A DNA stretch of 64,000 bases from Curvularia sp. ZM96. Its lineage: Eukaryota; Ascomycota; Dothideomycetes; Pleosporales; Pleosporaceae. Location: positions 1,550,001 to 1,614,000 of the forward strand of contig JAJGBQ010000003.1 of assembly GCA_022457065.1 (NCBI GenBank), read 5' to 3'. Positions within the stretch are counted from its first letter, which is position 1. Every line of letters begins with the position of its first letter. Shown here piece by piece: positions 10,290-19,383 of the stretch. The notes beneath the pieces were generated by a model, which saw only the letters and a list, made by a program, of their open reading frames with translations, did not search any database and was not told the DNA's origin. The position numbers and the translations under genes were made by a program.

Positions 10290-12545
10290 CTAAACTATAG
10301 TAAACTTTCGCTTCTGGGCCCGAGATGATTTCCATGTGAAAGGCCTTCGCCTATCGTCAAACATGCCAATCCGTACGTATTTCTTCGTATCATCACCACT
10401 CATGCCTGGGGCTTCTACAACAGCTATGCCAACCTCATGTGAGTTATTATAAGGTTCCTCCCATGCAATGCTTAGTAACCACATTTTGTCAATGCCAGAA
10501 GGTGGAGGCTCGTCGTCAAATATGAAGGTAGCCGATCCATCACTTGTTGATAAGTTAAGTAGGCCACTTTCAACATCCGCGTGTACTTCCTCTGCAACGC
10601 ATTCAAGAGTGAGTTCAGCTGATGCGATAGCACCATTTGGAAATTCCGGGTTCGCAGGCCTCACTTCACAACTGAGGATGCGGCAGAGTTCATCATCATA
10701 TGCGCACATCTCTCCTCTATACTGGTAGTAGACTGGATGACAGCGTGAAGCCCAGGACCAGGATGGTGCGATGTAAGTTTGGTGGGATGCACGTTGTGAG
10801 CATCTTTGAGGACGCCAGATAAGATCGTCTCTCATAGTATGCGACCAAAGGCCTGCCTTATAAGGACCCAGAGCTGGTACTCGATTTTCCCATTCAGCTA
10901 CAATGCCTGCAATTGCAGGCATTGTGTCGCTTTGAAAAGACCGGGCTCTAGTCGAGTAGTTTTTCACAATTAAGCACCATTCGTCCATCAACTCCCAGTG
11001 TTTTTCTGGTAGTTCTTCCTGACTCGAATGGTGTTTTAGTATCCCAGCCATGCCCATTAGTGGTTTTGGAATCTGCGAAACATGTCCACCATCCAATCGG
11101 ACCGTACACTTCGAACATGTAAGTGCAGGGCGCTGACCTTCGGAGAAGTATAGTAGCATACGAGGAGAAAGTAATCCCTCTTGTAAGGTCCAAGCTCTGG
11201 TGAGAAGATATTCATTGAAAGCGCTATGGGCTGAGGAGTCGCTGCGCATCTCCAAGACCGCGGCCCGGTTGTATTTTGTGTCTTGTATGATGGCGTGCTG
11301 TGTGGTAGTTATGCCGCTGTCATTCCCTTCAGAGTAGTGTAAAAATCCTTCGTTTACTGACTCCGCGGACATTGCACAGATTGTGCAAGTTGCTCCGGCA
11401 TATATTGATGACATCTTGTTCAACTCAATAACCTTCTCTTGTTCTCTGTCTTGCACAATACAGAGCGAATCTACCCACAGATATTTGAACCCAAGACTTA
11501 GTGTCACCCTTATGGCATCAAGCAATGTTGCCGGTAATGACGTAGCCGTAATCCCTTCAAGATATGATTCCACCCGGTTCGATGTTGTCATATGTGACTG
11601 TGGGCCACCCCAGCAGTAGCTTAGGCAGACGTATTCGATCGGACGCTCCACAACATCTGCTACCATCACCAAATGTAGAGATGGCGCATTTGTCGTTCCA
11701 GAAAGGTGAAGCAACATGGATGGCAGTATCGAAACGTCGCCCCCCTTGCATTCAGGGTGATTTAGTATGCAATCGTCGAGCAGTGTGCGAAAAACCTTTC
11801 CACTTCGTTCCAATTCCTTCGCCCAATGGCAGTGTTCTTGCTCCTGTTTATCGGCATTTGCAGTAAATGGGTAATTCAGGTGATAGCCAGATGTTTGTTC
11901 GAATGGCAAAAGTTCTCCAGTTCCTTGTGCTGAGATGAAGCGAGGGTCCATGGGATAGATTCGAAACCATGCCCTATTGTTACTTTTCTTGCCGTCTTCT
12001 GTGTTGATCGATATAGAAGACCAGTCCCAGGCAGCTTGAATTGCGAGTTCAAAGTCAATATCTGCATCAGGCTGGTTCCATGATTCATTTTTTGTCTGGT
12101 CACAGGCCGCTTTTAGCAAAGAGCAAAAGACGCAGCCTCGGCCTGCTCCTTGTTCGAATTGTCCGAATTTCTGACGAATACTTCTTCTGTATCCTGACAA
12201 ATAAGAACGGTTGGCGAAATGTGCTACGACATCAACAGTTTTGTGGAGCGATCCTTTTGAATCTAGGTCGCTCTCTGCTGACGGATATGGAAAAGTCGCA
12301 TGATTGACAGCGGCCAAAGTAGGCGTATCGAACACATTGTTTTTACACCACTGGCAGAGATAGTCGTTCCGGGTACTGGGGTATATATCTCTGGTTTTCC
12401 TGGAGCTCAAGCCTATACTAACTTGAGTTTGTATTGGCATAGTAGGTACCTTATCTGTTAGTTTGACGATGATATCATTAAGTAAAGTACATACCGAGAT
12501 CTGAAGCGGGTGAGCACGATTGATTCTCCTGTATCTGTGGGACAC
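10290..12545 (-). CDS. Heterokaryon-incompatibility (HET) domain protein
   Basis: Member of the fungal HET family, whose domain is TIR-related and triggers cell death on non-self recognition. The single open frame encodes 751 aa. The central HET domain, from about residue 310, shows YVCLSYCWGG, then LWVDSLCIVQD, the MSSIYAGATCTICA stretch and LLTRAWTLQEGLLSPRMLLY, all standard for the domain. The N-terminal third contains CQWC and CVFCSLL pairs, common in long HET proteins. Start choice is uncertain. The first 35 codons may include an upstream intron (GTATGT... CTAAC...), and the ATG at 12440 (MPIQTQ) is a good alternative. It is convergent with the NACHT gene. I see no second known domain fused to it. 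Confidence 0.88.
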   Translation of the reverse strand: MSHRYRRINRAHPLQISVCTLLNDIIVKLTDKVPTMPIQTQVSIGLSSRKTRDIYPSTRNDYLCQWCKNNVFDTPTLAAVNHATFPYPSAESDLDSKGSLHKTVDVVAHFANRSYLSGYRRSIRQKFGQFEQGAGRGCVFCSLLKAACDQTKNESWNQPDADIDFELAIQAAWDWSSISINTEDGKKSNNRAWFRIYPMDPRFISAQGTGELLPFEQTSGYHLNYPFTANADKQEQEHCHWAKELERSGKVFRTLLDDCILNHPECKGGDVSILPSMLLHLSGTTNAPSLHLVMVADVVERPIEYVCLSYCWGGPQSHMTTSNRVESYLEGITATSLPATLLDAIRVTLSLGFKYLWVDSLCIVQDREQEKVIELNKMSSIYAGATCTICAMSAESVNEGFLHYSEGNDSGITTTQHAIIQDTKYNRAAVLEMRSDSSAHSAFNEYLLTRAWTLQEGLLSPRMLLYFSEGQRPALTCSKCTVRLDGGHVSQIPKPLMGMAGILKHHSSQEELPEKHWELMDEWCLIVKNYSTRARSFQSDTMPAIAGIVAEWENRVPALGPYKAGLWSHTMRDDLIWRPQRCSQRASHQTYIAPSWSWASRCHPVYYQYRGEMCAYDDELCRILSCEVRPANPEFPNGAIASAELTLECVAEEVHADVESGLLNLSTSDGSATFIFDDEPPPSGIDKMWLLSIAWEEPYNNSHEVGIAVVEAPGMSGDDTKKYVRIGMFDDRRRPFTWKSSRAQKRKFTIV

Positions 12546-13150
12546 AGGCTGCTTCGATTCTCACAAGTGGAATATTAATAGGGTAATGGTGATGTATGAT
12601 CGTAACAGGTGAAGGGATGATGAGTAGACTCAAATCTCACCCATGTTTTTCGAATAGCTGGAATTATGATCAGCAGCCTCAGCTATATGTATTGTAGTGA
12701 TTTAAAGAACATTAATAGATCACGACACCTGGCTAATTAGTCAGCCAAAGCGCTGCGGCCGGAGATAGAAGCGCATAGCATGTTAGATCTAACACCGAGT
12801 GCCATTTTGGCCCCAGCGCTAGACCAAACTTGGGACCGTTCCACACAAATTAACAGTCACGAATGGAGTTTGTGAGAATTGCTTCTAAGTCTGACACTGG
12901 GGTTGCATTCACCTGTTTGGTAGGAGATGCGACGTTCCGACGCGACGGCCCGAAACCAACCCTACACCTGAGTTTGCCGTGACGCATGGAGCACCTCACA
13001 CGCACCACCTCACTTCATCGGCCCTGCTTTTCGGCGGATAGCGTGGCCATGTAGAGAGCTGGCTTTGCGCTCGTTGACCGTGACTGGCAATCGCATCATC
13101 AGCTGCTGGCTTTCTCTCTTACTGCAAAATTAACTTCAAAGACTTGATTC
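12546..13150. other. Divergent intergenic region, HET / DUF202 gene
   Basis: 605 bp between divergent starts. No gene, tRNA or strong motif seen. Confidence 0.4.
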
Positions 13151-13969
13151 ATGAGTGACCCATCAACATCTCGTGCACCACCGCTACCGCCTCTTGAGCT
13201 GCCTGCCGCAGTACTGCATGTTCACAGTCGTGCGCCAGACGAATTGCATCCAGACTGTGAAAACGCGGTACGGCATGAACGGCAGCGCGTCGCAAAAGAG
13301 CTAGAACCCGTGAGATGCAAGAGGACCACAACGCCGCGTGAAGCGCACGCAATCCCAAGCTTTGCCAGTCTACGATCAAGAAATACGTCGCTGGCCAGTA
13401 GGGAGAATGCATCGAGAAGCGAGCTAAGGCGCCGCGCCAGTACACAGCCAGATGTACAAGAAGAGACAGGACACAGCAACGCAGAACGAAGCAAGCCACG
13501 GTTCTACGACGCACTCGTCAAGTTCTGGACTACGCAGATCAGTCTCACCATGGACGAGGGATCACACAGAGATCATCTTGGTACGTCTCTCCTTATTCTC
13601 AAACCCACCACGCGGCCTAACAAACCTCGAGCACTTGAACGCACCTTTCTTGGGTACCTCCGCACCTCTCTTCTCCTTGTCATGACCGGCGTCATCACGG
13701 CCCAACTTTTCTATCTGCAGCACTATCCCCATCCTAACCCGCAGTTTGGCTTCTACAAGATCGGGAAGCCTTTGTCAACACTCTTTATCTGCATGGGCAT
13801 CGTGGTCGTGCTCATTGGTGCGATACGCTGCTGGCGGTTGCAGAGGGCTTTGGTGAGGGGAAAGGCTATAGCTGGTGGATGGGAAGTCAGCCTGATTATG
13901 GGTCTGATCGGATCGTTACTGCTGGCGACGTTTGGGCTTGTTTTGGGCGTGGGTATTGAGAAAGGGTAG
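13151..13969 (+). CDS. DUF202-domain membrane protein
   Basis: Small integral membrane protein. Exons 13151-13580 and 13632-13969 (51-bp intron with a CCTAAC branch point) give 255 aa. The splice restores RDHLALERTFLGYLRTSL, the signature start of DUF202 (YidH-like; also found at the end of VTC proteins). Three hydrophobic segments follow: LLLVMTGVITAQLFY, LSTLFICMGIVVVLIGAI and VSLIMGLIGSLLLATFGLVLG. The first 130 residues are polar, Pro/Arg/Ser-rich and probably disordered and cytosolic. The intron is a multiple of three, so an unspliced reading would insert 17 residues in the middle of the motif; the family pattern argues for splicing. Function of stand-alone fungal DUF202 proteins is not known; a vacuolar or ER membrane role is only a guess. 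Confidence 0.85.
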   Translation: MSDPSTSRAPPLPPLELPAAVLHVHSRAPDELHPDCENAVRHERQRVAKELEPVRCKRTTTPREAHAIPSFASLRSRNTSLASRENASRSELRRRASTQPDVQEETGHSNAERSKPRFYDALVKFWTTQISLTMDEGSHRDHLGTSLLILKPTTRPNKPRALERTFLGYLRTSLLLVMTGVITAQLFYLQHYPHPNPQFGFYKIGKPLSTLFICMGIVVVLIGAIRCWRLQRALVRGKAIAGGWEVSLIMGLIGSLLLATFGLVLGVGIEKG

Positions 13970-14846
13970 TTCGGGGAGCGAGTTGACCCGTTCTCACTGT
14001 ATGATGGAGTTTACTGCTATTGGATCTAAAAAGCAGCCCAGTAGCTGTTAAACGCTGCAGAATGGATGTAATGCGTATCAAATCTTGCCAGATTGATCTC
14101 TCGTCACGTCTTGTCAGTTTGTTTGTGAAGTTTAACGTCCCTACGAAAACCTCCCGAAGGGCATGCGGACGGGCGTAGCCTAGGGTTTACAGTAGTAACG
14201 CACTGTCTAGTCACGCATATTCTATAATAAACGGCTGTGTGTTCGTCTTATTACGGTTTCGCTAATTGAATAGTTCTCATTTTTGTTAGAAGAGGCTGAG
14301 ACCTCTGTGGTTAGAGCCACGAGTGTAGCAAATACAGAAACAATGGGTAAAAACAAAAACGCTAAGAATTACAGTGTAAAGCAGGCGGATCTACGTACAG
14401 AGGAGAGTGGATAAATAGATGAGGGGTACAGGGCTTTTAAAAGTTAAGATTAAGCAACTAAGGTGCTGAAAGGAGTCTGGTATACCCCTCGGCTCCCTCC
14501 TCCTATTGTTTGATGGCATCTGGGCAGTCTGGTTACGTCTGGGCAGTCTAGTCACATCTGATTCAGCAGCGAGTGAGTTGTTAGAGTGACAAAAAAACCC
14601 TTTCGTGGTGATTTAAGCCATACCAGCAAGGAAAAAGTCGACCAGAAAACAAAAAGAATGCCAACACCCATCTGAAGATGCTCATAAGGGCACAAAAAAG
14701 GTTTTCCGACGCTGGGCATCCCGAAATATGCCAAGCCGCTAGTCATGACTGCTGGCCTCGCCCACAGACTGTCCCACCGACAAAAAAGTATGCAAAAGGA
14801 GATATTTCGCTGCCACACAACACATGAGAACACGCAAAAGGAGGTT
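13970..14846. other. Intergenic region with transposon-like debris
   Basis: 877 bp. The part from about 14200 to 14500 has an LTR-like feel (aataaa signal at 14226-14231, then an ATG frame with early stops at 14343). A 19-bp imperfect duplication tctgggcagtctRgtYacR lies at 14519-14537 and 14538-14556. A partial echo of the tRNA 3' end is at about 14699-14725. No intact gene. Confidence 0.45.
14519..14556 (+). repeat. Imperfect 19-bp tandem duplication
   Basis: Two adjacent 19-mers, tctgggcagtctggttacg and tctgggcagtctagtcaca, match at 16 of 19 positions. They sit in a stretch that looks like transposon debris. Confidence 0.75.
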
Positions 14847-14939
14847 TCCGACACCGGGAATCGAACCCGGGCCTTGCCGGCGCTGAGCGAACTGACTCTC
14901 GATGAGAGCGGCAAATCCTAGCCACTAGACCATATCGGA
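14847..14939 (-). tRNA. tRNA-Glu (CUC) with intron
   Basis: On the minus strand the gene starts TCCGATATGGTCTAGTGGCT and ends CCCGGTGTCGGA. The acceptor arms (TCCGATA/TGTCGGA) pair with one G-T pair, the D arm is GGTCTAGTGGCTAGGATT, and the T arm is CCCGGGTTCGATTCCCGG. The anticodon stem GCCG/CGGC closes a loop CTCTCA..., giving anticodon CTC (glutamate, GAG codons). A 21-22-nt intron begins just after position 37 (TCGAGAGTCAGTTCG...) and is the normal nuclear tRNA intron position. Total span is 93 nt. Confidence 0.93.
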
Positions 14940-15649
14940 TGTTGTTTGATTGATGGAAAATCTTGAGTTTACATGGATTATATCGTTGATATTGCATTTT
15001 TTCACGCACGAGAAGCGTAATCGATACGTTTTGCAACGTTTATTTACTCCCCTTTCACCATATTGGCTCGCTTCTCCCACTCCACGCCGATCTTCCCCGA
15101 GTGCCCCGCTGAACCGAACAAAGACCTCTCTGTTATGTTAAGAATTATGAGCTCAAGTTACAAAGATCGAGCGGATTTACAATCTACCTCAGGATATTTA
15201 AAAGCTTTCGGACCAACTCAGTCTTCTGCTCCACAAATCACGAATTCACTCTCAACATGTCACTTGTGGGGGCACAGTTCCAACTGTCAGAGGTACATAC
15301 AACCATAACAAGTCACCTGTAGTACTTGGTCATATCTAAAGAATGCAAAGACCCTCTCGGGTCACGTGATATCGTGTGACTCCAGCATATATAGACTGCT
15401 CCCTTAGTTGGCACTCAATTACTCAATCAATCACAATATGCCCTTCATGTGTGCATCCCTCAAAACAAAATAGATAGTACTGAGGGTCTAGCTTGAAGGT
15501 ATAGGGGGTGTGCTAGGCAGGGGGCACTATTAAATTTAGGCAGTCCGTCACGAGATTACTGTGGCTCTAGATACTGTACCCGGCACACATCGCCTGAAGG
15601 TGCTTGACACACTAAAGTCTTTGTCAGATTCCCAAGATATGAAGATGAT
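14940..15649. other. Intergenic region upstream of the FAD monooxygenase relic
   Basis: 710 bp. Contains a palindromic tcacgtga at about 15362 and a TATA-like atatatag near 15386, possibly relics of the promoter of the decayed gene. No coding sequence recognised. Confidence 0.4.
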
Positions 15650-16925
15650 ATGAACCACCATTGCTTGATCTGGTTCATGAGAAAATTCAAATTTCAATTG
15701 CTACGCAGCATGGCAGAAACCGCAAAAACCATGGCACCTCCCTTCAAGGTGCTGATCGTGGGTGGAGGGGTTGCAGTGCCGACTCTGGCAGTAATGCTCG
15801 AGCTGTATGGATTTGAATACGAATTGCTAGAGAAGCATCCCGACGTCGCCCCTAAACTGGGAGCAGGAGTGGGTTTAAATCCCAACGGGGCACGCATACT
15901 AGACCAGATAGGTGTTTGGGATTCTATGTGCGAGTTTGCGTCTCCCATAGATTCTGGTGTCGCGCTTTTTCCAAGGGGGCTAACCGTTGTCTCCAATTCG
16001 CACATGGGGGACTGGCTGGAGAAGCTGTATGTACCAGTTGCCTGTCGCCATGTCTCTACTCTCATACTAGAAGCAATCTGCTAACCTATTTTTGCTATCA
16101 CCCATAATTTTGGCTACAAAATCCACTTCCTGTCGCGTCACGACTGTGTCCGCATTCTATTTGACAGGATCAAGCAAAAGTCCAACACCCACCTACAGAA
16201 AAGTCACTTGGATCAGTCTCGGCCAAATTGGGGAAAAGGCACGAGTAGAGACCAAATATGGCTCAATATACAATGCAGATCTATCCTGCCTATCAATCAA
16301 GATGCTGAGGCAGTGCAACTATCTATGCTGGCGTACCTGGGCAACTTCTTCCCGCTCCAAGTCATCGCCATGGTAGAGAGTGCCCGACGAGGCAACAGCA
16401 TGGGATTGCCGCTCTTTGGCCTCTGTCTGAACTCGCAGGGTACTGGGGAAGCACAGGATACGCCTTTCCGGTGTACTTCTTCCTCCAGTACATTTTATCC
16501 CCGCCGAGTCGGTATGCCGCCGCTGACAACCGCCTCGTGCCTACACATTATCCCAGATCCGCTGTTGCGGCGACTGTAATGGGCTACTTTCTCCTCGTAG
16601 CCTATGGTGTGATATCCCAACAGAACTATGCTGTATATGTCCATTGGTATTTACTACCTACCTGTAAGGCTGTCTTTTATCATCTGTTCGCCTCGTTTCT
16701 CACCAACACTACCTTCACTGACCGGGTTCAAAATCCTCGTGCTGATATGAAGTACCTGCTTGTGTCGTATGCAGTTAGTGACATCTTCGGTGGCATAACG
16801 CATGTCTACTCTTCGGCCCTGTCCCCGCGGAGCCTAAGCAACATCCCGTTCATCGTAACTCGGCTATGGCAAGGAAACTTACTTTTGGAAGAGATCGGGC
16901 CAGAAAAGCTCATTCAACGTCATTA
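15650..16925 (+). pseudogene. Decayed FAD-dependent monooxygenase with C-terminal membrane domain (meroterpenoid/indole-diterpene type)
   Basis: Remains of a flavin monooxygenase of the family that includes PaxM-like epoxidases in fungal terpenoid pathways. The first exon reads MAPPFKVLIVGGGVAVPTL..., LLEKHPDVAPKLGAGVGLNPNGARILDQIG and GLTVVSNSHMGDWLEKL, all typical. It then meets a GTATGT donor at 16030, but the expected acceptor before GYKIHFLSRHDCVRIL is missing. After ...HLQKS the reading frame shifts, continuing as SLGQIGEKARVETKYGSIYNADL in another frame. The conserved middle (the GD...P..GQG FAD site) appears deleted. A later frame from 16471 resumes with YFFLQYILSPPSRYAAADNRLVP and several hydrophobic segments, as in family members that carry a long membrane tail. 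The third glycine of the N-terminal FAD motif is Val. Several lesions together make function very unlikely. Confidence 0.8.
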
Positions 16926-17590
16926 AATACTTATGCTAGAGAGTGGGCTTTACTGGACCCTTCTCCATATGGGACTTGAAAAGTACTGGAAGACTCAAGG
17001 CAGGTTGGTTCAAGGTTCTTGGGGCACTCAGCGGCATGTTTGTGACGTTCAGACCTGGCACTGCACTAGTCTTAGGATGGGCATAGAGAGAAACAGTGTT
17101 AGCTCGAAAGGCTAGGCCTCATCAAAGAGTTCAATGATGAGAAGTCGGAGGCAGTTGTCAATGTTGGCGCACGAACAGTATGCAAACACAGTAGAATATC
17201 AGTCACTTGAACAAAGATGGAGGCAATTCACAACATTCTTTCTCCAGGGCCGCTTGCGGGGTCTAGATGCTCGATAAACCCCTGGGGCATCGAAACGCAC
17301 TACAAGGAAGTAAGCGTGAATACATAGAGGAGGGTGATAATTATCATGTTTCACTCAGTCGCAGGTATCACATCAGCCAAGAGAAACTCGTCAGAGTGAG
17401 TGATAAGGATGACGTGACCCGATCATGTTCAACGGTGTAATTCAATGGGCTAAAATCTTGCTTAGTTCACTTTGTACAGTACAAGAATCAGGCTGTCTTT
17501 AAATCATGTATGCAACTTTATTTTCATTGGTGAGGGCGAACCTACCATATCTAAGTAGGTGTTGTGTTGGTTTTCAACTGCTCCCGATTT
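16926..17590. other. Intergenic region / possible further relic exons
   Basis: 665 bp. Short frames such as MLESGLYWTLLHMGLEKYWK (16933) may be the tail of the monooxygenase relic. A short frame from 17218 (MEAIHNILSPGPLAGSRCS...) ends near a GTAAGC donor but cannot be assigned. Confidence 0.35.
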
Positions 17591-18187
17591 CTACTGCTCT
17601 AGAATGTCTTTGACTTCCCCGAAAGCCTTGAGAATTTGATCCTTTGCTCCGGTCTCAACCCACGCCTTCTTGGTGTCGTCGCCTAAGACGCCTTCGTTCA
17701 TAGCGGCGAATATGTCAGTACCCGGGGCGAAGGGGAGCTGGACCTTGGTTGGGGCGACCTTCATCTTCATGACCAGCTCCAGGCTCTCGCAGAGGTGTTT
17801 GTTGGCGCGCTCTCCGCCATGCGTGCCGTAGCTGATGACGGCCACGGGCTTTCCGGGCCACTCGTTGTACAGGTAATCGATGGCGTTCTTGGTGGCTCCC
17901 GACATGCTGCCATTGTACTCGGGGATGACGAAGACATAGCCCTGGAAGGACTGGATGGCCTCGCTCCATTTCTTTGAGTGCTCCTTGGTGAACTGCTGCA
18001 TGGCTGGGACCATGGCGGGCACGACGGGCTCGTCATAGACTGGTAGGTTGAAGTCGGCAATGGACAGAGTTTCGACCTGTAGCTTGTCTTCCGGGCGTGA
18101 CTGGATCACCTCAAGAACCCATTTTGCAACGTCGGTTCCTACACGGGGGGTGCGGGTGCTGCTGGTGATGAGAGCAATTTTGGACAT
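17591..18187 (-). CDS. NADPH-dependent FMN reductase (flavodoxin-like quinone/chromate/azo reductase)
   Basis: Single-exon 198-aa flavoprotein of the NADPH-dependent FMN reductase family. It transfers hydride from NAD(P)H through FMN to quinones, azo dyes or metal ions in the cytosol. SSTRTPRVG near the start is the FMN phosphate loop. FVIPEYNGSMSGATKNAIDYLYNEW (residues about 88-112) is the family signature, followed by GKPVAVISYGTHGG. Length is normal, the frame is clean, and the start codon is the first ATG in frame. It is flanked by a decayed monooxygenase and a P450 relic, so it may be a surviving member of a former biosynthetic cluster or an unrelated detoxification gene. The presence of an intact gene between two relics is notable. 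Confidence 0.92.
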   Translation of the reverse strand: MSKIALITSSTRTPRVGTDVAKWVLEVIQSRPEDKLQVETLSIADFNLPVYDEPVVPAMVPAMQQFTKEHSKKWSEAIQSFQGYVFVIPEYNGSMSGATKNAIDYLYNEWPGKPVAVISYGTHGGERANKHLCESLELVMKMKVAPTKVQLPFAPGTDIFAAMNEGVLGDDTKKAWVETGAKDQILKAFGEVKDILEQ

Positions 18188-19068
18188 GGTTGCTGATTAT
18201 GGAATGGCTCTAAACACAAGAGACTGGCAAATGAAAAGGTGTAGGAGATTACTCTTACTACTAACTGAGGTCTATCCGAATAGACAAGAAAACAGATTTA
18301 AACACCTCTTATCTTCAAGCGAGGTGGGGAGCCGGGAATCTATCCACCTCCTACGAAGGTCTCAGGCGTAAGTTCTGTCACTCCGGCGCTATACGGTTTT
18401 CGCACGCGATCGATAAAAACCCCTAGACTGAAGGCTTTGCGAGGCTTTTGTTGGCTAAACAGAGTATTAAATGACTTAATCAAGCTTAGTCTTATCACTT
18501 GCGCGTGGGTCCAGTTACAAAACTCAGGCATGAGACCTTCGTAGATTAAGCGCGCGCGTGGCGTGGCTGTAAAGGTAACGAACAAGTATGTAACTTGGGC
18601 ACCGGGCGTTATGTTATCCCTGTTGCTTACGTTGGCGAAGGATTACACTATTCATATCTGATACGCTTACGTTGATAACAAGAATATTGTTTTTCGGTAG
18701 GTAAACCGTATCGAGTTACCCCGCTATGGAAGAGAAACGTTTTTGGAAATCCCACGGCTATTGTTGCTACGAATCGGCTATTTTGTCAATTCACTGGGAA
18801 CGTATGTGGAGTCTGGCTGAGAGAAGGCACTCGTCACCGCGCGAAACCAACCACAACAGCTAATATCCATAGTACACAGAGGTGCCAATCCTATCCCCTT
18901 GGCGGCTTTCCATTATTAATCACGGAAGCTGTCCGAAACCACCACTTGGCTACTATCTGCGAGCTTTACGAAAGTGTCTCCTGGGGTGTAGCAAAGTAAA
19001 ACAAGACGTATCTCATACAAAAGGTGAGTTACTCTAATTTATCAAGCTATCAATCGTAAACTATGGGC
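18188..19068. other. Intergenic region, FMN reductase to P450 relic
   Basis: 881 bp with no gene I can support. The upstream portion of the P450 is not recognisable here, so it was deleted rather than merely mutated, as far as I can read. Confidence 0.4.
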
Positions 19069-19383
19069 TAAGCTGAGCTTGTTGTGGCAGATGATCCAGA
19101 GAAAGAGATGTTCCGCCACTTTGTCTCGACGAGTCCTGAGCATATGGGCTTTGGTTTCGGGAAACACTCTTGTCCAGGGCGCTTCTTTGCAGCGATTGAA
19201 AGCAAGATTGCGCTCTGTCACATCTTGCTTGAGTAAGACTTCAAGCTGGCAGAAGGAACTACTCCCAATGTCATCAAAATGGGCTGGGTTTTGGTTTCGG
19301 ATCCGATGGCACAATTGATGATCAAGCGGCGCAAGGGAATAGACGAGTATCCTTACTTGAGTAAGGGGTGTTCGCATTTATAG
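19069..19383 (+). pseudogene. Cytochrome P450 3'-end relic
   Basis: A reading frame on the + strand carries the haem-binding end of a fungal P450: FVSTSPEHMGFGFGKHSCPG, then RFFAAIESKIALCHILLE. Downstream it continues DFKLAEGTTPNVIKMGWVLV and ends at tag 19381-19383. The haem-ligand Cys and FGxGxHxCPGR motif are intact, but a TAA replaces one codon right after HILLE (expected Tyr or a similar residue), and everything upstream (I-helix, ExxR) is absent. It is thus a truncated, interrupted fragment. Together with the neighbouring monooxygenase relic it suggests a lost secondary-metabolism cluster. Confidence 0.85.
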
